The position numbers were made by a program, and so were the translations under genes. A DNA stretch of 64,000 bases from Euglena gracilis (taxonomy: Eukaryota > Euglenida > Euglenophyceae > Euglenales), in NCBI GenBank assembly GCA_039621445.1, contig CP154956.1, positions 30,324,667 through 30,388,666 on the forward strand, written 5' to 3'. Shown here one piece after another: positions 44,890-55,539 of this stretch (positions are counted from its first letter, which is position 1; each line of letters opens with the position of its first letter). The notes under the pieces were generated by a model, which had not been told where the DNA came from, did no database searches, and saw only the letters and a list, made by a program, of their open reading frames with translations.

Positions 44890-45543
44890 TCACCACCACC
44901 ATTGATTCGGTGGAAACCACCCCCAGCTGTTCCAGGGATTTGTGTACCAGTCCCAACCCCACCAATCATGAAACCAACTTGGTCTCAAAAATTGAAAGTC
45001 ATTCCAACTGTTTTTGGCAGGCCTCCAGAATTTTTTCGTCTGTCTGAATTTCCTTGGCTGCGTGGCAAAATCTGAGGAAGATTTTTCAGAAGACACTGAT
45101 GACGGCTGCAGATTTGTGACATGTCCAGAATTCAGGTTCAAGGACACAAAATTTTCTGGACTTGGTGATTTGATTTCACTGGGCTGTAACTTTTCAGCGA
45201 TTTGTAGTTCAAACATTTTCAGCCGTTCCTCCAGGATCTTTTCTTCACTCTCCAGCCGTTTTGACAGAGCCTCGCCCTTCTCACACAGGGACTGGATGCT
45301 TTCAGAAAAACGGTGTTCAATTTCCCCATTTTCGAACATGCTAACAGACTGTGAAGGGGGTGAGGTGTGCCCCCCCGATCCGGGGTCCCCGTTTGCCCCG
45401 CGTAGGATCTTTTTTTTCCCTCCACTGTTGGTTTTTCCCCATTTCTCAACTTTGGTCCAAAGGGTGGCCAATGACAAACCAACCCACCTACTTAGGATCA
45501 AACAGCAGAGCACAACAAACCTGGGACTTGAGAAGGTGGGCAA
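44890..45543 (-). CDS. 217-codon ORF starting in the 5' LTR of the nested insertion
   Basis: Starts at ATG 45543 inside the LTR-like repeat and runs out of it. Residues 7-30 are hydrophobic (FVVLCCLILSRW, then VGLSLATLW), a possible signal or membrane segment. Residues about 70-115 form a strongly helical, charged coiled coil (SIQSLCEKGEALSKRLESEE; KILEERLKMFELQIAEKL). The C-terminus is Trp-rich (NPWNSWGWFPPNQWWW). No known family is recognised. It could be a Gag-like protein of the inserted element. It is intact over its length, unlike its neighbours. Confidence 0.45.
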   Translation of the reverse strand: MPTFSSPRFVVLCCLILSRWVGLSLATLWTKVEKWGKTNSGGKKKILRGANGDPGSGGHTSPPSQSVSMFENGEIEHRFSESIQSLCEKGEALSKRLESEEKILEERLKMFELQIAEKLQPSEIKSPSPENFVSLNLNSGHVTNLQPSSVSSEKSSSDFATQPRKFRQTKKFWRPAKNSWNDFQFLRPSWFHDWWGWDWYTNPWNSWGWFPPNQWWW

Positions 45544-45810
45544 GTACCTTTGAGTTCAGGTGTTGAGTGGGACAAAGAATGTGGAAATGAATGCCTTGGC
45601 TTCTTTGGAATTGTCCTTTTTGATCCTTCAATTCTCAATTGACTTTTCTTCTTTTCTGATTCTCAAATCGAATTCTCAAATTCTTCTTGGAATTTGCTGG
45701 GGTTCCAATTCAACTCGCGTGGCGGTTGACTAGCTTTGGTGGTTCCTACCGGGGGTTTTTTGGGAATTTTTTGGGAAATTTTTGGCTGCCGACGCCAGCG
45801 GCAGCCGACA
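45337..45810 (-). repeat. 5' LTR of the nested insertion
   Basis: Partner of 40852-41325. It is joined directly to the interrupted recombinase codon stretch ending IPGF. No clear tRNA primer-binding site is seen just inside it, which weakens the LTR interpretation. Confidence 0.7.
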
Positions 45811-45811
45811 A

Positions 45812-46308
45812 AACCCAGGAATCAAAAGCATAGCACTGTAGGCATTGCGGGCTTGGGCCTTGGAAAATTGGAATTGTATTAAAGCGTCAGCCACTTAGTC
45901 TGTGGTGGCTTCAAGGGGCGGCACCCCCATGTGTTCCAAAATTACCCACAGAAGTGCAAAAGCACTCTGGTAACGTTTTAGGCTGGGGTTTCTCCCCAGG
46001 AAATCGTTAGTGGTTTTAACCTGAATTTGATTCCCCTCCAATATTTGCCTGAGCAGATCATGCAAACAGGGGCCACCTGGGGGGAATTTGTTCACCCGTG
46101 CAATTGGTGAACATACCCCTGTATTTTCAGGCAGGGGGTCCCTGGAATTTTCATTTTTAATAATTGGGGCCACCAGGTGGCTGTATCCCAGAAGGGGGTG
46201 ACCATCAAAACTTTGGTCTGGGGAAACCTCTTCAACCTGGATAAAATTTTTTGAATTACTGACCAGGGGAGGTTTGCATAAAGGTCCCCCATATTTTCCA
46301 GTGGACAC
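45812..46308 (-). pseudogene. Tyrosine recombinase N-terminal part, element C
   Basis: 46308-45895 reads PCLHDLLRQILEGNQIQVKT, RNPSLKRYQSAFALLWVILE and HMGVPPLEATTD, then a TAG. It continues for about 25 codons ending QARNAYSAMLLIPGF, where the nested insertion begins at 45810. The corresponding catalytic part lies on the far side of the insertion. Confidence 0.7.
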
Positions 46309-46990
46309 GGGGCCACCTGGTCACAAAATTGGGCAGTTTTTTGTTGCCCGGGAAGGCAAATAAACCTGTTTCCAGATTTATGAAATCCTTGAATTGTTGT
46401 CTTAGCCATTGAAAAGGTTGGGGGTCTAAGGAGTAATCCCCCCCGTCCATTTCCCATCTGCTTATGGGGTCTGCCAGCAATTCTTTTGAAGGTACCAAGT
46501 TGACTTGGAGGTTTACTAAATTTTCCATGCACCATTTGAAAAATGGTCGCAGCATTTTTGTTGAAGGGGTCCTTTGTGCCCCCACATTTCGTTAGGTAAA
46601 AGTAAATTACCTGGTTGTCCACTGATAAGGAAACGGTTTCTCCAGGTTTGCTCAAACTTTTCACAGCGCTGATAACTGCACTGAGCTCCTTTACATTGAT
46701 GTGCAAAATGGAGTCTTTCTTCAAAATTCCTGCACAATTTCTCCTGTGTGGATGTCTAGCCACCCCCCCCCCCCCCAGGCATGGGTGCTGCTGTCTAAGT
46801 GCAACTCTCTGGTTGCATTTTGGGGGAAGGGTCTTCCCCCCAGGTGTCCATCAGAATTTTTATTTCCCTTAATTGGGTCTTGATTTTCTGGGAAATGGGG
46901 TGTTTCGAGTCCCAGGGGGCTGTGGACTTGGCCACCAAAATTTTTTCAAGGGTGTCTGTAAAAGCCCTTTTAAAAGCCCTGCCATTTAAA
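46092..46990 (-). pseudogene. RNase H-like domain, element C
   Basis: Upstream remnants (47004-46795) give FTDTLEKILVAKSTAPWDSK. The main frame 46763-46092 reads ILHINVKELSAVISAVKSLS and ETVSLSVDNQVIYFYLTKCG, matching the RNase H of DIRS/Ngaro elements (conserved Glu, then the S-V-D-N Asp). Then GRPHKQMGNGRGGLLLRP and KVLMVTPFWDTATWWPQLLK form the conserved linker towards the recombinase. Confidence 0.75.
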
Positions 46991-46999
46991 AATGGCAGG

Positions 47000-47830
47000 G
47001 CCATTAGGTTACATCTTATTTAGCCCAAAATGGAAGCCAATTGCCCTTTTGACATGTAATCTTTTTTCACAATTTTTCCCAGTTCCTTTTTTATGGCTTT
47101 GACTTTCTGGGGGGGGGGGCACCTGTAGTTTTCCTTCCTGGAATTTCAGTTGAAAATACAGATGGGTTACTACTTGGGTGGGCTGGAGGGTGGACCTTTT
47201 CACACTGATTTTGAACCCAGAATCCAGCAAATCTTTGACAACTGTGTTCAGGTGGTTTTGCAAAGTGTTTTGGGTGGGGGCTACCAGCAAAATGTCGTCC
47301 AGGTAAACAAACACCTGGATGCCCCTTTCTCTCCACAATTTTTCGAAAGTTTTGATGACTGAACTGAAAATTTGGGGCATTACATTTAGCCCAAAGCAGC
47401 CTGTTTGAACTTCCCAGGTCTGCCCCCCCCACCTGATGTCTCAAAAATGCTTAGGTCTGGACTTACGTACGTACTGGAATATGAAAATAGGCAGCCTTGA
47501 GGTCTATTTTTGCTGCACAGTGGCCTTTTTCCAAAACTGGAAAAATGTGCTGGATATGATCCAGCTTGAAAGGCTTTACTTGAAATTGCTGATTGATTTC
47601 TCTGCAGTCGCTGATCATTCTCCACTTGATTGTTCCCCCTTCGGGTTTTGAAATTAAAAACCACGAGATCAAATGCTGAGTTTCTGAATCCCAAACTCGT
47701 TTCACAGACCCAGTTTTTTTCGTAATCCAGCAGAATTTCTTCTGTTTGGTTCACGTCCAGGTTGGCTCTGGGTTTTGGGTTGGTGGATAATGTTGGGGGA
47801 TTCACCAATGGGGGTTGAATTCCATTTTTT
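47000..47830 (-). pseudogene. DIRS-type reverse transcriptase, element C
   Basis: 47705-47463 reads ETQHLISWFLISKPEGGTIK, WRMISDCREINQQFQVKPFK and AAKIDLKAAYFHIPV with the first catalytic Asp. A frame change leads to 47380-47009: FEKLWRERGIQVFVYLDDIL followed by LVAPTQNTLQNHL, with the intact Y-L-D-D active site (about 47305). The thumb then reads LLDSGFKISVKRSTLQPTQV. The domain is complete across two frames; a poly-G/C run near 47425 marks the shift. Confidence 0.85.
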
Positions 47831-47852
47831 ATCAATTGAGGGCATTTTTTGT

Positions 47853-48953
47853 TCACCATTTTAGACTTTTCTGGAGCCTCTGGTGAAGGGGGGTGTCTCC
47901 CCATTTTTCCTCTATGGACTTTATTTTCCCAATCAGGTGATTTTCTGGGGGCTGGGTGGGGGGCGTTGGACATTGCACCCCTGGTGCCCCCAGGGATTGA
48001 GCATTCTGAAAGAGTTGCTGTTGGGGTGTGCATGCTCTTCTCACGGGCTCTCTGTCCTCCACTTTGTCATTGATGTTGTCATTTGACATACCATAGGGGC
48101 CCCTTTTGGGTATCCCCCTTGTTTTGACTTGCCCCTGCCATGGGCATTGAAGAAGAAATGTGGGGGGGGGTTGCCCCCTTGATCTCCACAGCCCCTGTGG
48201 TGGCATCCTCCTGGGGCTGCTGCAGTTGATTTATATAAGGTTTGCACCTTAGCTTCTGGGGGGCCATTTCTGGTCCAACCCTTTGGTCCCCATGGCCTTG
48301 TTGACGCAATTGGCCGCCCTGGCCTGAAAAATTCTGGCCTCCATGGCCCTGTGAAAACTGGCCACCATGGCCCTGCACTTGTTGGCCACCATGGCGCGCA
48401 CGTGACCTCTCCCAGGGGGGGTTGACTTGAAATACTGGCCGCCATGGCCTCTGTGATGCTCTCCCCCTTGGCCTTGGTTCCATCTGCCCATGTGGGCTCT
48501 GGCCCTCTGGCCTGAATTTCTGGCTGGTATTTTGAATTGTAAGGGTACTTGGCCCTGGAAGTTCTGTCTGGGCTGGGCCCTGGGCCTTGGAGGGCCTGGG
48601 GCCATTGGTCCTTTCCCCTTTCTGGATTTCCTGACCACTGTCTGCCAATGGCTGTGGTCACTGGGGGGGTTTGGCTGTTGTGAAATTTCTGAGAGGGGTG
48701 GGGAAGGGGTGACCACAGCTTGCCACGGCTTGTCCGCATCTCCAGGTGCTGCGGCCACCGCTGCTTCTCGTCGTAATACCAATTTCTTCCCCAAGTCATC
48801 TTTCATTGAAGTCAGTTGTTGAATTTTTTTTTTGAAGTTTGATATTCGGCTGGTTCTTCTCGTTCTGGAATTTGAATTTGACTTGAACTTTCTTTGGTGA
48901 CTTCGTAGTCTTGAGTTGAGGTATTCTCCTTTCTTCTGGGTGTCGAAGGGCAA
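47853..48953 (-). pseudogene. Gag-like ORF1 of DIRS element C
   Basis: Overlapping frames (48953-48249, 48799-48041, 48206-47853) read as one protein with frame changes. The N-terminus is basic/coiled (ISNFKKKIQQLTSMKDDLGK). A Gln/Gly/His-rich middle has HGGQ-type repeats (GHGGQYF, GHGGQFSQGHGGQNF). A Pro-rich C-terminus with a VEDREPVRRACTP-like box also occurs in element A. No zinc knuckle is seen. Such low-complexity ORF1 proteins precede RT in DIRS elements. Confidence 0.6.
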
Positions 48954-49059
48954 TTTAGGAATCAGCCAACTCCGGCGAAAAAAGGCACTAAGCAGGGACT
49001 CCTAACCCAACACGCAACAATCACACAACACCGCCGGCGAGCAAGGCATGGCCTCACAA

Positions 49060-49118
49060 GGTCTTTGTGCTTCGCCCTCGGTGTCCCTTCCTCCCTGGTC
49101 GGTTTCCCTCGAGGGGGT
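49060..49118 (-). repeat. DIRS terminal repeat (5' end of element C)
   Basis: On the minus strand: ACCCCCTCGAGGGAAACCGA, then GGGACACCGAGGGCGAAGCA. This is the same unit as at 33690, 37829 and 40020, and it marks the outer end of element C. Confidence 0.7.
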
Positions 49119-50000
49119 ACGATTTTGACCACCTGGCCTCCTTTTTCGGACGCAAATCCCTTGCATTTCAGTCAAAAAGAGCTCCATGGATTAGGCCGGT
49201 GTATATGGGGGGTCAATGAAAGGATGGGGGCGAACTCATTAAGGTCTCAGCACTATTCAAAACCTGGTTAAATATTTCATTCTCATGTCAGAAATTTTCC
49301 GTAAAATACCTGACAGTTAGCGGAAGTTGTAAAAGTGCAATTTGTAATTTAGAAATTACGCGCCATTTGCAATGCTAGTCTTTTCGGCCTTCCATTAACC
49401 CCAAATAGAAGCACGGGTGCACTGATAGGGGACTTCCGCCTCCGGCGGCGGGGGATGCGCTTCTATTTGGACCCTACCTGCGCGATTTTTGTTGATTTTC
49501 CTTGAGAAATCCCATCAAAATGGGGGGTGCGCTTGTAGCGGACGGCCGCCTTCGGCGGCGGGGGGTGCGCTTTTATTTGGACCCTGCGCTTGTAGCGGCC
49601 CCGTGCTTCTATCAAGGGGGGGTTACATTAAGAGCTCAGCACTATTCAAAACCTGGTGTACATCGTGTGCTACGAAGGCGGTTTCAATTGTGTTCCGTAT
49701 TCTGGTCCCGGTTTTTTTTTCCACCGGAAAACTGGGATCAGAACACGCAACACCTGATAGAACATTTCGTTGAAATTCAGCCAAACAATGATTAGGTCGA
49801 AAAACTTGAAACAAATTGTTTTCAAAAAATTCAATTCTTCCATTTGGTGGGTGGTAGTTGGACAGCCAGCCAATCCCGAAACAGAGCCACTCCAAAAATT
49901 CAATTCCCATGAACTTAAACTTACAAGTTATTATATGTTTGTGAACCTGTCAAAACCCCCAAAAACTCCACCTCAAAAATGCTTCAAAAAAAGCCACCAG
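49119..50000. other. Unresolved repeats, no gene recognised
   Basis: 49135-49262 is an inverted relative of 56640-56760 (shared AAGAGCTCCATGGA and CAGCACTATTCAAAACCTGG). The latter word occurs twice here (49238-49262, 49636-49656). 49400-49620 holds two copies of a word pair CGCCTTCGGCGGCGGGGGGT-like plus TGCGCTTCTATTTGGACCCT-like. 49620-49910 has only short ORFs. Confidence 0.5.
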
Positions 50001-50008
50001 CTTCGACT

Positions 50009-50520
50009 CATACATCTCTTTAAAGACCCCGGGGGGGGGATGCTGGGCTAGGGCTAGAAATTTGGGCTGGCTAGAAATTTGGGCTGGCTAGCCCGCCCCC
50101 TCCCGGGGGGGGGGGGCGAAGTTAGCGCCGGCGATAAACAGACAAGAACTAAGGGGGGGGGGGGCTGGGCCCCGGCTGGACCGAACCGGGGCGAGCTGGA
50201 CTGAAATCGGAAAAATGCCCAAAAATGACCTGCAGAACACAGTTTTGAAGAAATGATGCATCTGAAACCCCCCAAAAATGCCCCAAACGCCCCCCAAACC
50301 CCATTTTTGGCCACTTTTGAACACAATTTTTCAAAAAATTTCGGCGCTTCGCGCCGAAAAATTTTGGGCTGGACCCCCAAAAAAGGGGCTGGCTAGCTGG
50401 TCAAGCAGCACCCCCCCCCCCCGGGGGGGGGGGCTGCTGCGGCTGGGCTGGGCCCAAATCGGGGCTGGCTGCAGCCGCCCCCCCCCCCGGGGGGTTCGCA
50501 AAACCTTAGAGAGATGTATG
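50009..50520. mobile_element. hAT-like MITE 1
   Basis: The terminal inverted repeat begins CATACATCTCTTTAAAG and ends AGAGAGATGTATG. It is flanked by an exact 8 bp duplication CTTCGACT at 50001-50008 and 50521-50528. 8 bp duplications are characteristic of hAT transposases. The 512 bp interior has C-run/G-run blocks just inside both ends, repeats of TTTGGGCTGGCTAG, and a central hairpin CGGCGCTTCGCGCCG (about 50341). There is no transposase ORF. Confidence 0.85.
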
Positions 50521-51610
50521 CTTCGACTGCACTTTTCCCCACGCAAGCAAATTATGCATTTGAACAATTTGTCGAAATTTGAACACGACGCTGGTGTAAA
50601 AAGAATTTTCAACCAAAAATAAAATACAACCAAAAACCAACCCACCATCTGGAAAAATCACAACAAAGAAATAAGCTGGAGAATGCAATTCGGGTGAGGA
50701 TTGAGACAGGTTTACAAAATTTCCTGCATCAGACAAGACCAATAAAGCCCTGGCAATAAAGCCCAACGGTGCAAGTCATACGTGCGTCATGTCAAATCAA
50801 GTGATATCTGTTTGGAAGTTCGGCAACTGGTCAGTCCCAAGTCAGAGACATCAGCTCGTTGGCTGGTTGGTGCCTTGGGTGAGCTCGGGGGGGGGGGGGG
50901 GGGAAAAAACCCATTCATTTCAAATTGAATAAACATGCAATAAAAATGAAAAACAATTGGGCTGCAAGCATTAAGCAAGAAAACAAAGGCCACACAAATC
51001 TGTTAATAATACCCTCCCAACGCAGGCCGACAAAGCCTCACCAGCAGGTGTCTGGCATCTGGGCCTCTTCTCCCTCCCTCGCTCACAGCGCGATGAGCAT
51101 TCCCCACACCACAACCACAACACCCACAATTGACGCTCTTCTTGTCTGTCATCAATTGCCAAACGATAGGGTTTCCCCCTCATGAAAAGCCCGAGCCTCT
51201 CCTGGCAATGGGGGGAGGGTCCTGGGAACAGAAGCTTTAAAAAAATCTCTGAAAAAAATATCTGCCTGGTGCCTGGGAAAATGAGAAATCGCGCTCCCTT
51301 GGAAAATTGGAAGGGTAACCGGGGCCGAAATGCAAAGACCTTGTGACCGCCGGCGAAGCAGGGCCTCACAAGGCCAAAATGCCCAAGGTGTCTATTGGGG
51401 AGCAGGAAACTCTCTGCCGAATAAGGATTCTGGAACGAGAGCGCTGCCCGGTTTTTTTTTTCCCATACGGTTTGATTGGTTGTCCCCCGGCAAATTACTG
51501 TGATTCACTCCCATTCAGGCACCTATGGTCACTTCCCATTTTGGTGCTCTGGTCGGCCCTGGTCGGCCCTGGTCGGCCCTGGTCGGCAAATAATCGGCCA
51601 TAGGTGGGGG
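50521..51610. other. No gene recognised
   Basis: Mixed sequence with a G-run at 50887-50904. The word GTCGGCCCTG is repeated in tandem at 51551-51590 (CTGGTCGGCCCTGGTCGGCC). No domain is visible. Confidence 0.5.
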
Positions 51611-51620
51611 TATCCGTCGC

Positions 51621-51944
51621 AGAAAAAATGTGAAGGGATGCAATGATTTTCTGAATCGTCTCGCCAATATCAAAAGGAAGTGCCCCATAAGGCCTCCATT
51701 GGCTCCCCAAAATAACCAAAATGACCTAAAATGGCTTGAATAACCAAAAATTACCCAAAAAAAACGCCAACAAATCCACAAAAGAAAAAATGTGAAGGGA
51801 TGCAATGATTTTCTGAATTGTCTCGCCAATATCAAAAGGAAGTGCCCCATAAGGCCTCCATTGGCTCCCCAAAATAACCAAAATGACCTAAAATGGCTTG
51901 AAATAACCAAAAATTACCCAAAAACGCCAACAAAATCCACAAAA
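51621..51944. repeat. 162 bp tandem duplication (two copies)
   Basis: 51621-51782 and 51783-51944 are near-identical units beginning AGAAAAAATGTGAAGGGATG. They differ by a few single bases and A-run lengths. Confidence 0.92.
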
Positions 51945-52159
51945 GATTGTGAAAAATGACCCAAAATTACCAAAAGGACGCAAAATGGTCAAAATGCCAT
52001 AAAAATTTGCTCAGATTGACCCAAATTAGCCCAATCTTTGCCAAATCAGCGACACATAGCCCCCAAATTAGCAAAAACTGGTCCATAATGGCCAAGATGG
52101 GTGTAAAACTGGAGATTTGTGAGAAAATTATACAAAAATGGGTTTAGTTCTTCAAAATA

Positions 52160-52480
52160 TGCAAAAAAAATGCCAGCATCACACAGCATCGCCCAGCAAC
52201 ACCATGCATCGCCCAGCATTGCCCAGCATCGGAACCCCACCTCTGGTCTCCAAAAATCCAGCATCACCCAGCATTGCCCTGCATCGCCCAGCATCATCAG
52301 AGGTGCTTGTTCCAGAGGGAAAGCTGCCGAATTCCTTCATCCATTCCCCTTCGGTCGGCCAACCACACATGCAAGTCGGCCCTGGTCAGCCCTGGTCGGC
52401 CCTGGTCGGCCCGGTCGGAACCCCCACCTACGGGGGTCCTGAAAATAATAGTTGGCCCTGGTCGGCCCTGGTCGGCCGTA
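52160..52480. repeat. Short-period minisatellites (GCCCAGCAT and GGTCGGCCCT)
   Basis: 52180-52300 is built of CATCGCCCAGCAT-like words of about 9-18 bp. 52376-52415 and 52455-52475 repeat CCCTGGTCGGCCCTGGTCGG, the same word as at 51551. Confidence 0.85.
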
Positions 52481-55258
52481 GGTGCCTGCTCCCATTCCAA
52501 GGTGCCAACTTTGGGTAATTTGAATACCCCCCCCCGCCAAATTATTTGGCCAATGCCAGGAGCAAGGGCCCCGCCAGGTTATTTGTGGGGGGGAGTTTGT
52601 GTACGGTCATGACCTTGAAGGAGCAAGCTCACCCAACTTGGGAGAATTTTCTCCATGGCCTTGTTCCGGGCAGGCATTTTTGTAGCAACCAGGTACAGAA
52701 TTGGATCAAAGCAGAATGCTCTGGATGAACAGCCGCAACTGAAATCAAAATACCCTAAAAAAAGACCCAGACCAAGTGCGGTGGGTTCCCAAGAGTATAA
52801 TGAGTTAGCCAATCAGAAGCCCAAACAAGAAGGTTGCAAATCGCACAGGTTTCTTGGACCCGGGGAGGGGTTATGAGGGTACGAGGGTGTGATGACCCAC
52901 TTCCATGAAGCTGCCTCAGCCCAATGTGACCAAAAAAGTTGTAAAATGGTCGAAAATGGCACCAAGGATGGCAAAAAAAAAGCATAATACTGGCAAATAT
53001 CGCCCCCAATCCCAGACCAAATAGTCTGACATTTGTTGACTTTTCCTCGTTGGAAAGCACGAAAAAAACTGCTCCACACACAGTGAAAAATCCTTCAATA
53101 CCGAAATCTTAGACAGCATAAATGGCACTTAAGGCTTTTGCCAAAAAAAAACCGCGGACCGTCTACGGCCCGGCACCAGGCGGTGCTTGAAAACACCGGC
53201 CTGGAACGACATTACACATCGCACGGCGCAACCTCGCACACCTGCGCACGTGGGGACACCCCCTCTTTTACGTACACCTTCGCATAAGCTGACCCCCTCA
53301 TTCACATTTGCATCACATTTGCGCCGGTTTGATGAGAAGAATTCAGCGAGTGTGTGCGATCTGACCCCTCCAGTTTGGCGCATGTCTTGTTGCTGGGGCA
53401 CCCAGAACGAGCGAAGACTGAGACACAATCTTCGCCGACAACACCGCAGTGGCTGCAGGGCCACAAGTTGACCGCCGAATGACTGCGGAGCACACAGCAG
53501 GTGACCTGAATCCACTGCCTGTGCCGGAAACCCCAAGCCAAAGGGACCTACACTCAGCATCGAAGCGCGCGCACCTGGAAACGCGCGCCCATGCATACAC
53601 GCTGTGTGCACACTTGTGCGATTGAGGGCTGAATGAGTGGGGCCTATGGTCGAAAACCCATGCAGATGGATGATGCTTCACTCAAGCGCCGTTCAAATAA
53701 AGCTTAATCCCCCTGTACAGCACGTTTTCAGACGTGTGATCTTTCCTTGGAGACCCCCAATCGTGTGCACGTGCACGCGACCCCAGCCGCCAAAGACCCC
53801 TCTTCCGTGGCCAACAGCCCCCCAGTGTTGTGCGGGGACAGTGGCCTCCTTGCATCGTGTTCGTTGGCGGGGGTTTTTTCAAAATTGGCGGGGGGAACTG
53901 AAGACCAAGACCAAGACCAAGACCAAGGGTGACCGACTGCACAGTGGAAATATCCACACTCTTGGTTCTGAAGCGCACCCAAATCGCCCTGATTTGTAGC
54001 GATGTCCCACAACTGGTACCGCAATTGGCAGGTCAAATTTGAGATCCCTGAAATACCCCCTTCACAGACCTGGTCTCCAGATAGCACGCAACATGAACAC
54101 TAGTCGAAATCGGACTTGCAAAAAAAAACAGGGGATCCTGGACCCTAATTCAAAAAAACGATGTTTCGACTATGAAAATTCCTTTGGAAACAAGGGCACA
54201 GCTGCCAGAAACAAACATCATTTCTTGGAGTTTTTGGCCCGGTAAGAAGAAACACCACCCCACAAACAGGCCACCTTGAAACTAAGGTGATGGTGTCTCC
54301 TTTCCCAAAACAGCGCCGCTGCACACGGACACAACAGCGCACGCATGGAAGCGCACGCCGCAAACGGCCCACCTTTGCACCAACGTTCAGCATTGGGGCC
54401 TGGAGATGCCGCGGGACGGCTGGCACCCCCTTCCCACAAAGCACCGCCTCACTCTGCACACCCTCTCTGTGGCAGTAGCCCCAGATCGTGCGCACATGAG
54501 CGCGCTTGTTGTGTTCAAACGGGCGCATGTGCGCACGTGGATGGGCCGGAGGGGCACCCTCGGCTTACCCTGCTTCAAACCAGCAATGGGGGTGTCTTCA
54601 TCCGTCTTCCCAATCACGCGCAAATGTGCCCCTCAGCACGCGCAGGGGTCTGCACTGCGGCAGAGAACACGCATCTCCTCCCCCAAGCAGGTACACACGG
54701 CGTCGTCATTGACAGGGAAACCCACCAACTTTTCACCTCCAACAAGGAAATTTTTGAAAAATCGACTCCACCTTCAGCCATGGTTTTCAAGATATTTTCG
54801 AAAATGTCCTGGATTGGATTCCGTTGGTTCTTGTTGAGCAGGTGGAATAAAGAATTTTTACAACTTAAATTAAAATAAATTAAAAATCAAAAGTTTACCA
54901 AGATATTTTTAATGAAATTTCTGTCCAACCCCCCCATCCAAATGCGCAATGCAATACGTGTCACGGGGAAAAATACCCCCCCCCCCCCAAAAAGCCTGAA
55001 CCGCTTTTGGGTGATGCACAAATGAATGTCACACCCCTGAGGACCCGAAACTACAATCCAATGATGTTCACACCCCGTGCACTAGAAAAAGCCTGGTTCT
55101 GAGGCAGGGCTGGGGAAGTCCCCAGAAGGCAGAACGGGGCTGTACATGGCACTGTCCTCTGCGCCCGCGGGGCTGCTGTCCCCTGGCGGCTTGGAGGGCG
55201 ACCGCGGCCCTGAGGGAAACAAACGATGGGGGCGGTCACCCCAGGGCGGTGCCATCCA
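52481..55258. other. No gene confidently recognised
   Basis: Open frames of 100-180 codons occur (for example 53129-53611 on -, 54345-54878 on +), with codon use and composition that look random and no domain. A CCAAGA hexamer is repeated four times at about 53902-53926. GC-rich stretches at 53200-53600 and 54290-54710 are richer in CpG than their flanks and could be remnants of a gene, but I cannot identify one. Confidence 0.45.
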
Positions 55259-55531
55259 CATACATCTCTTTAAGGACCCCGGGGGGGGGGGTTGCTGGGC
55301 TAGGGCTAGAAATTTGGGCTGGCTAGAAATTTGGGCTGGCTAGCCCGCCCGCCCCCCCCCCCCGGGGGGGGGGGGGCTGGACCCCGGCTGGACCCGAACC
55401 GGGGCGAGCTGGACTGAAATCCCCCTCCCCCCCGGGGGAGGGGGCTGCTGCGGCTTGGCTGGGCCCAAATCGGGGCTGGCTGCAGCCGCCCCCCCCCCGG
55501 GGGGGTTCACAAAACCTTAGAGAGATGTATG
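55259..55531. mobile_element. hAT-like MITE 2
   Basis: Same terminal sequence as MITE 1 (CATACATCTCTTTAAGGA at the left, CTTAGAGAGATGTATG at the right). It is flanked by an exact 8 bp duplication GCCATCCA at 55251-55258 and 55532-55539. At 273 bp it is an internally shortened relative of MITE 1, sharing the TTTGGGCTGGCTAG repeats and C-run/G-run blocks. Confidence 0.88.
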
Positions 55532-55539
55532 GCCATCCA

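Larger units (their letters stand above)
40850..45810 (-). mobile_element. LTR-type insertion nested in DIRS element C
   Basis: Two direct repeats of about 475 bp, 40852-41325 and 45337-45810, are almost identical and flank 4.0 kb. On the minus strand each starts TGTCGGCTGCCGCTGG, and the internal side of the 3' copy is preceded by the purine tract GGAGGGGG (about 41326-41333), as expected for a polypurine tract before a 3' LTR. The host sequence on the two sides, GGGTTT and GGCTCT, may be a diverged target duplication of about 6 bp. The interior has no RT or integrase, so it would be non-autonomous. Confidence 0.6.
40051..49118 (-). mobile_element. DIRS-like element C with nested insertion
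   Basis: On the minus strand from 49118: terminal repeat, Gag (48953-47853), RT (47800-47010), RNase H-like (46763-46092), recombinase N-part (46308-45812), a 4.96 kb insertion (45810 to about 40850), recombinase C-part (40840-40079), terminal sequence (40044-40010). The recombinase resumes after the insertion exactly where homologous element A reads continuously (IPGFGLEL), so the insertion interpretation is well supported. Confidence 0.75.

Noticed and set aside
40852-45810. The 475 bp repeats as a segmental duplication of a host gene exon
   Set aside because: The polypurine tract, the TG start and the clean interruption of a recombinase frame fit an LTR-type insertion better, although a primer-binding site was not found.
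53129-53611. 160-codon minus ORF as a gene
   Set aside because: Overlapping ORFs in other frames have similar length, and no domain or splice pattern supports it.
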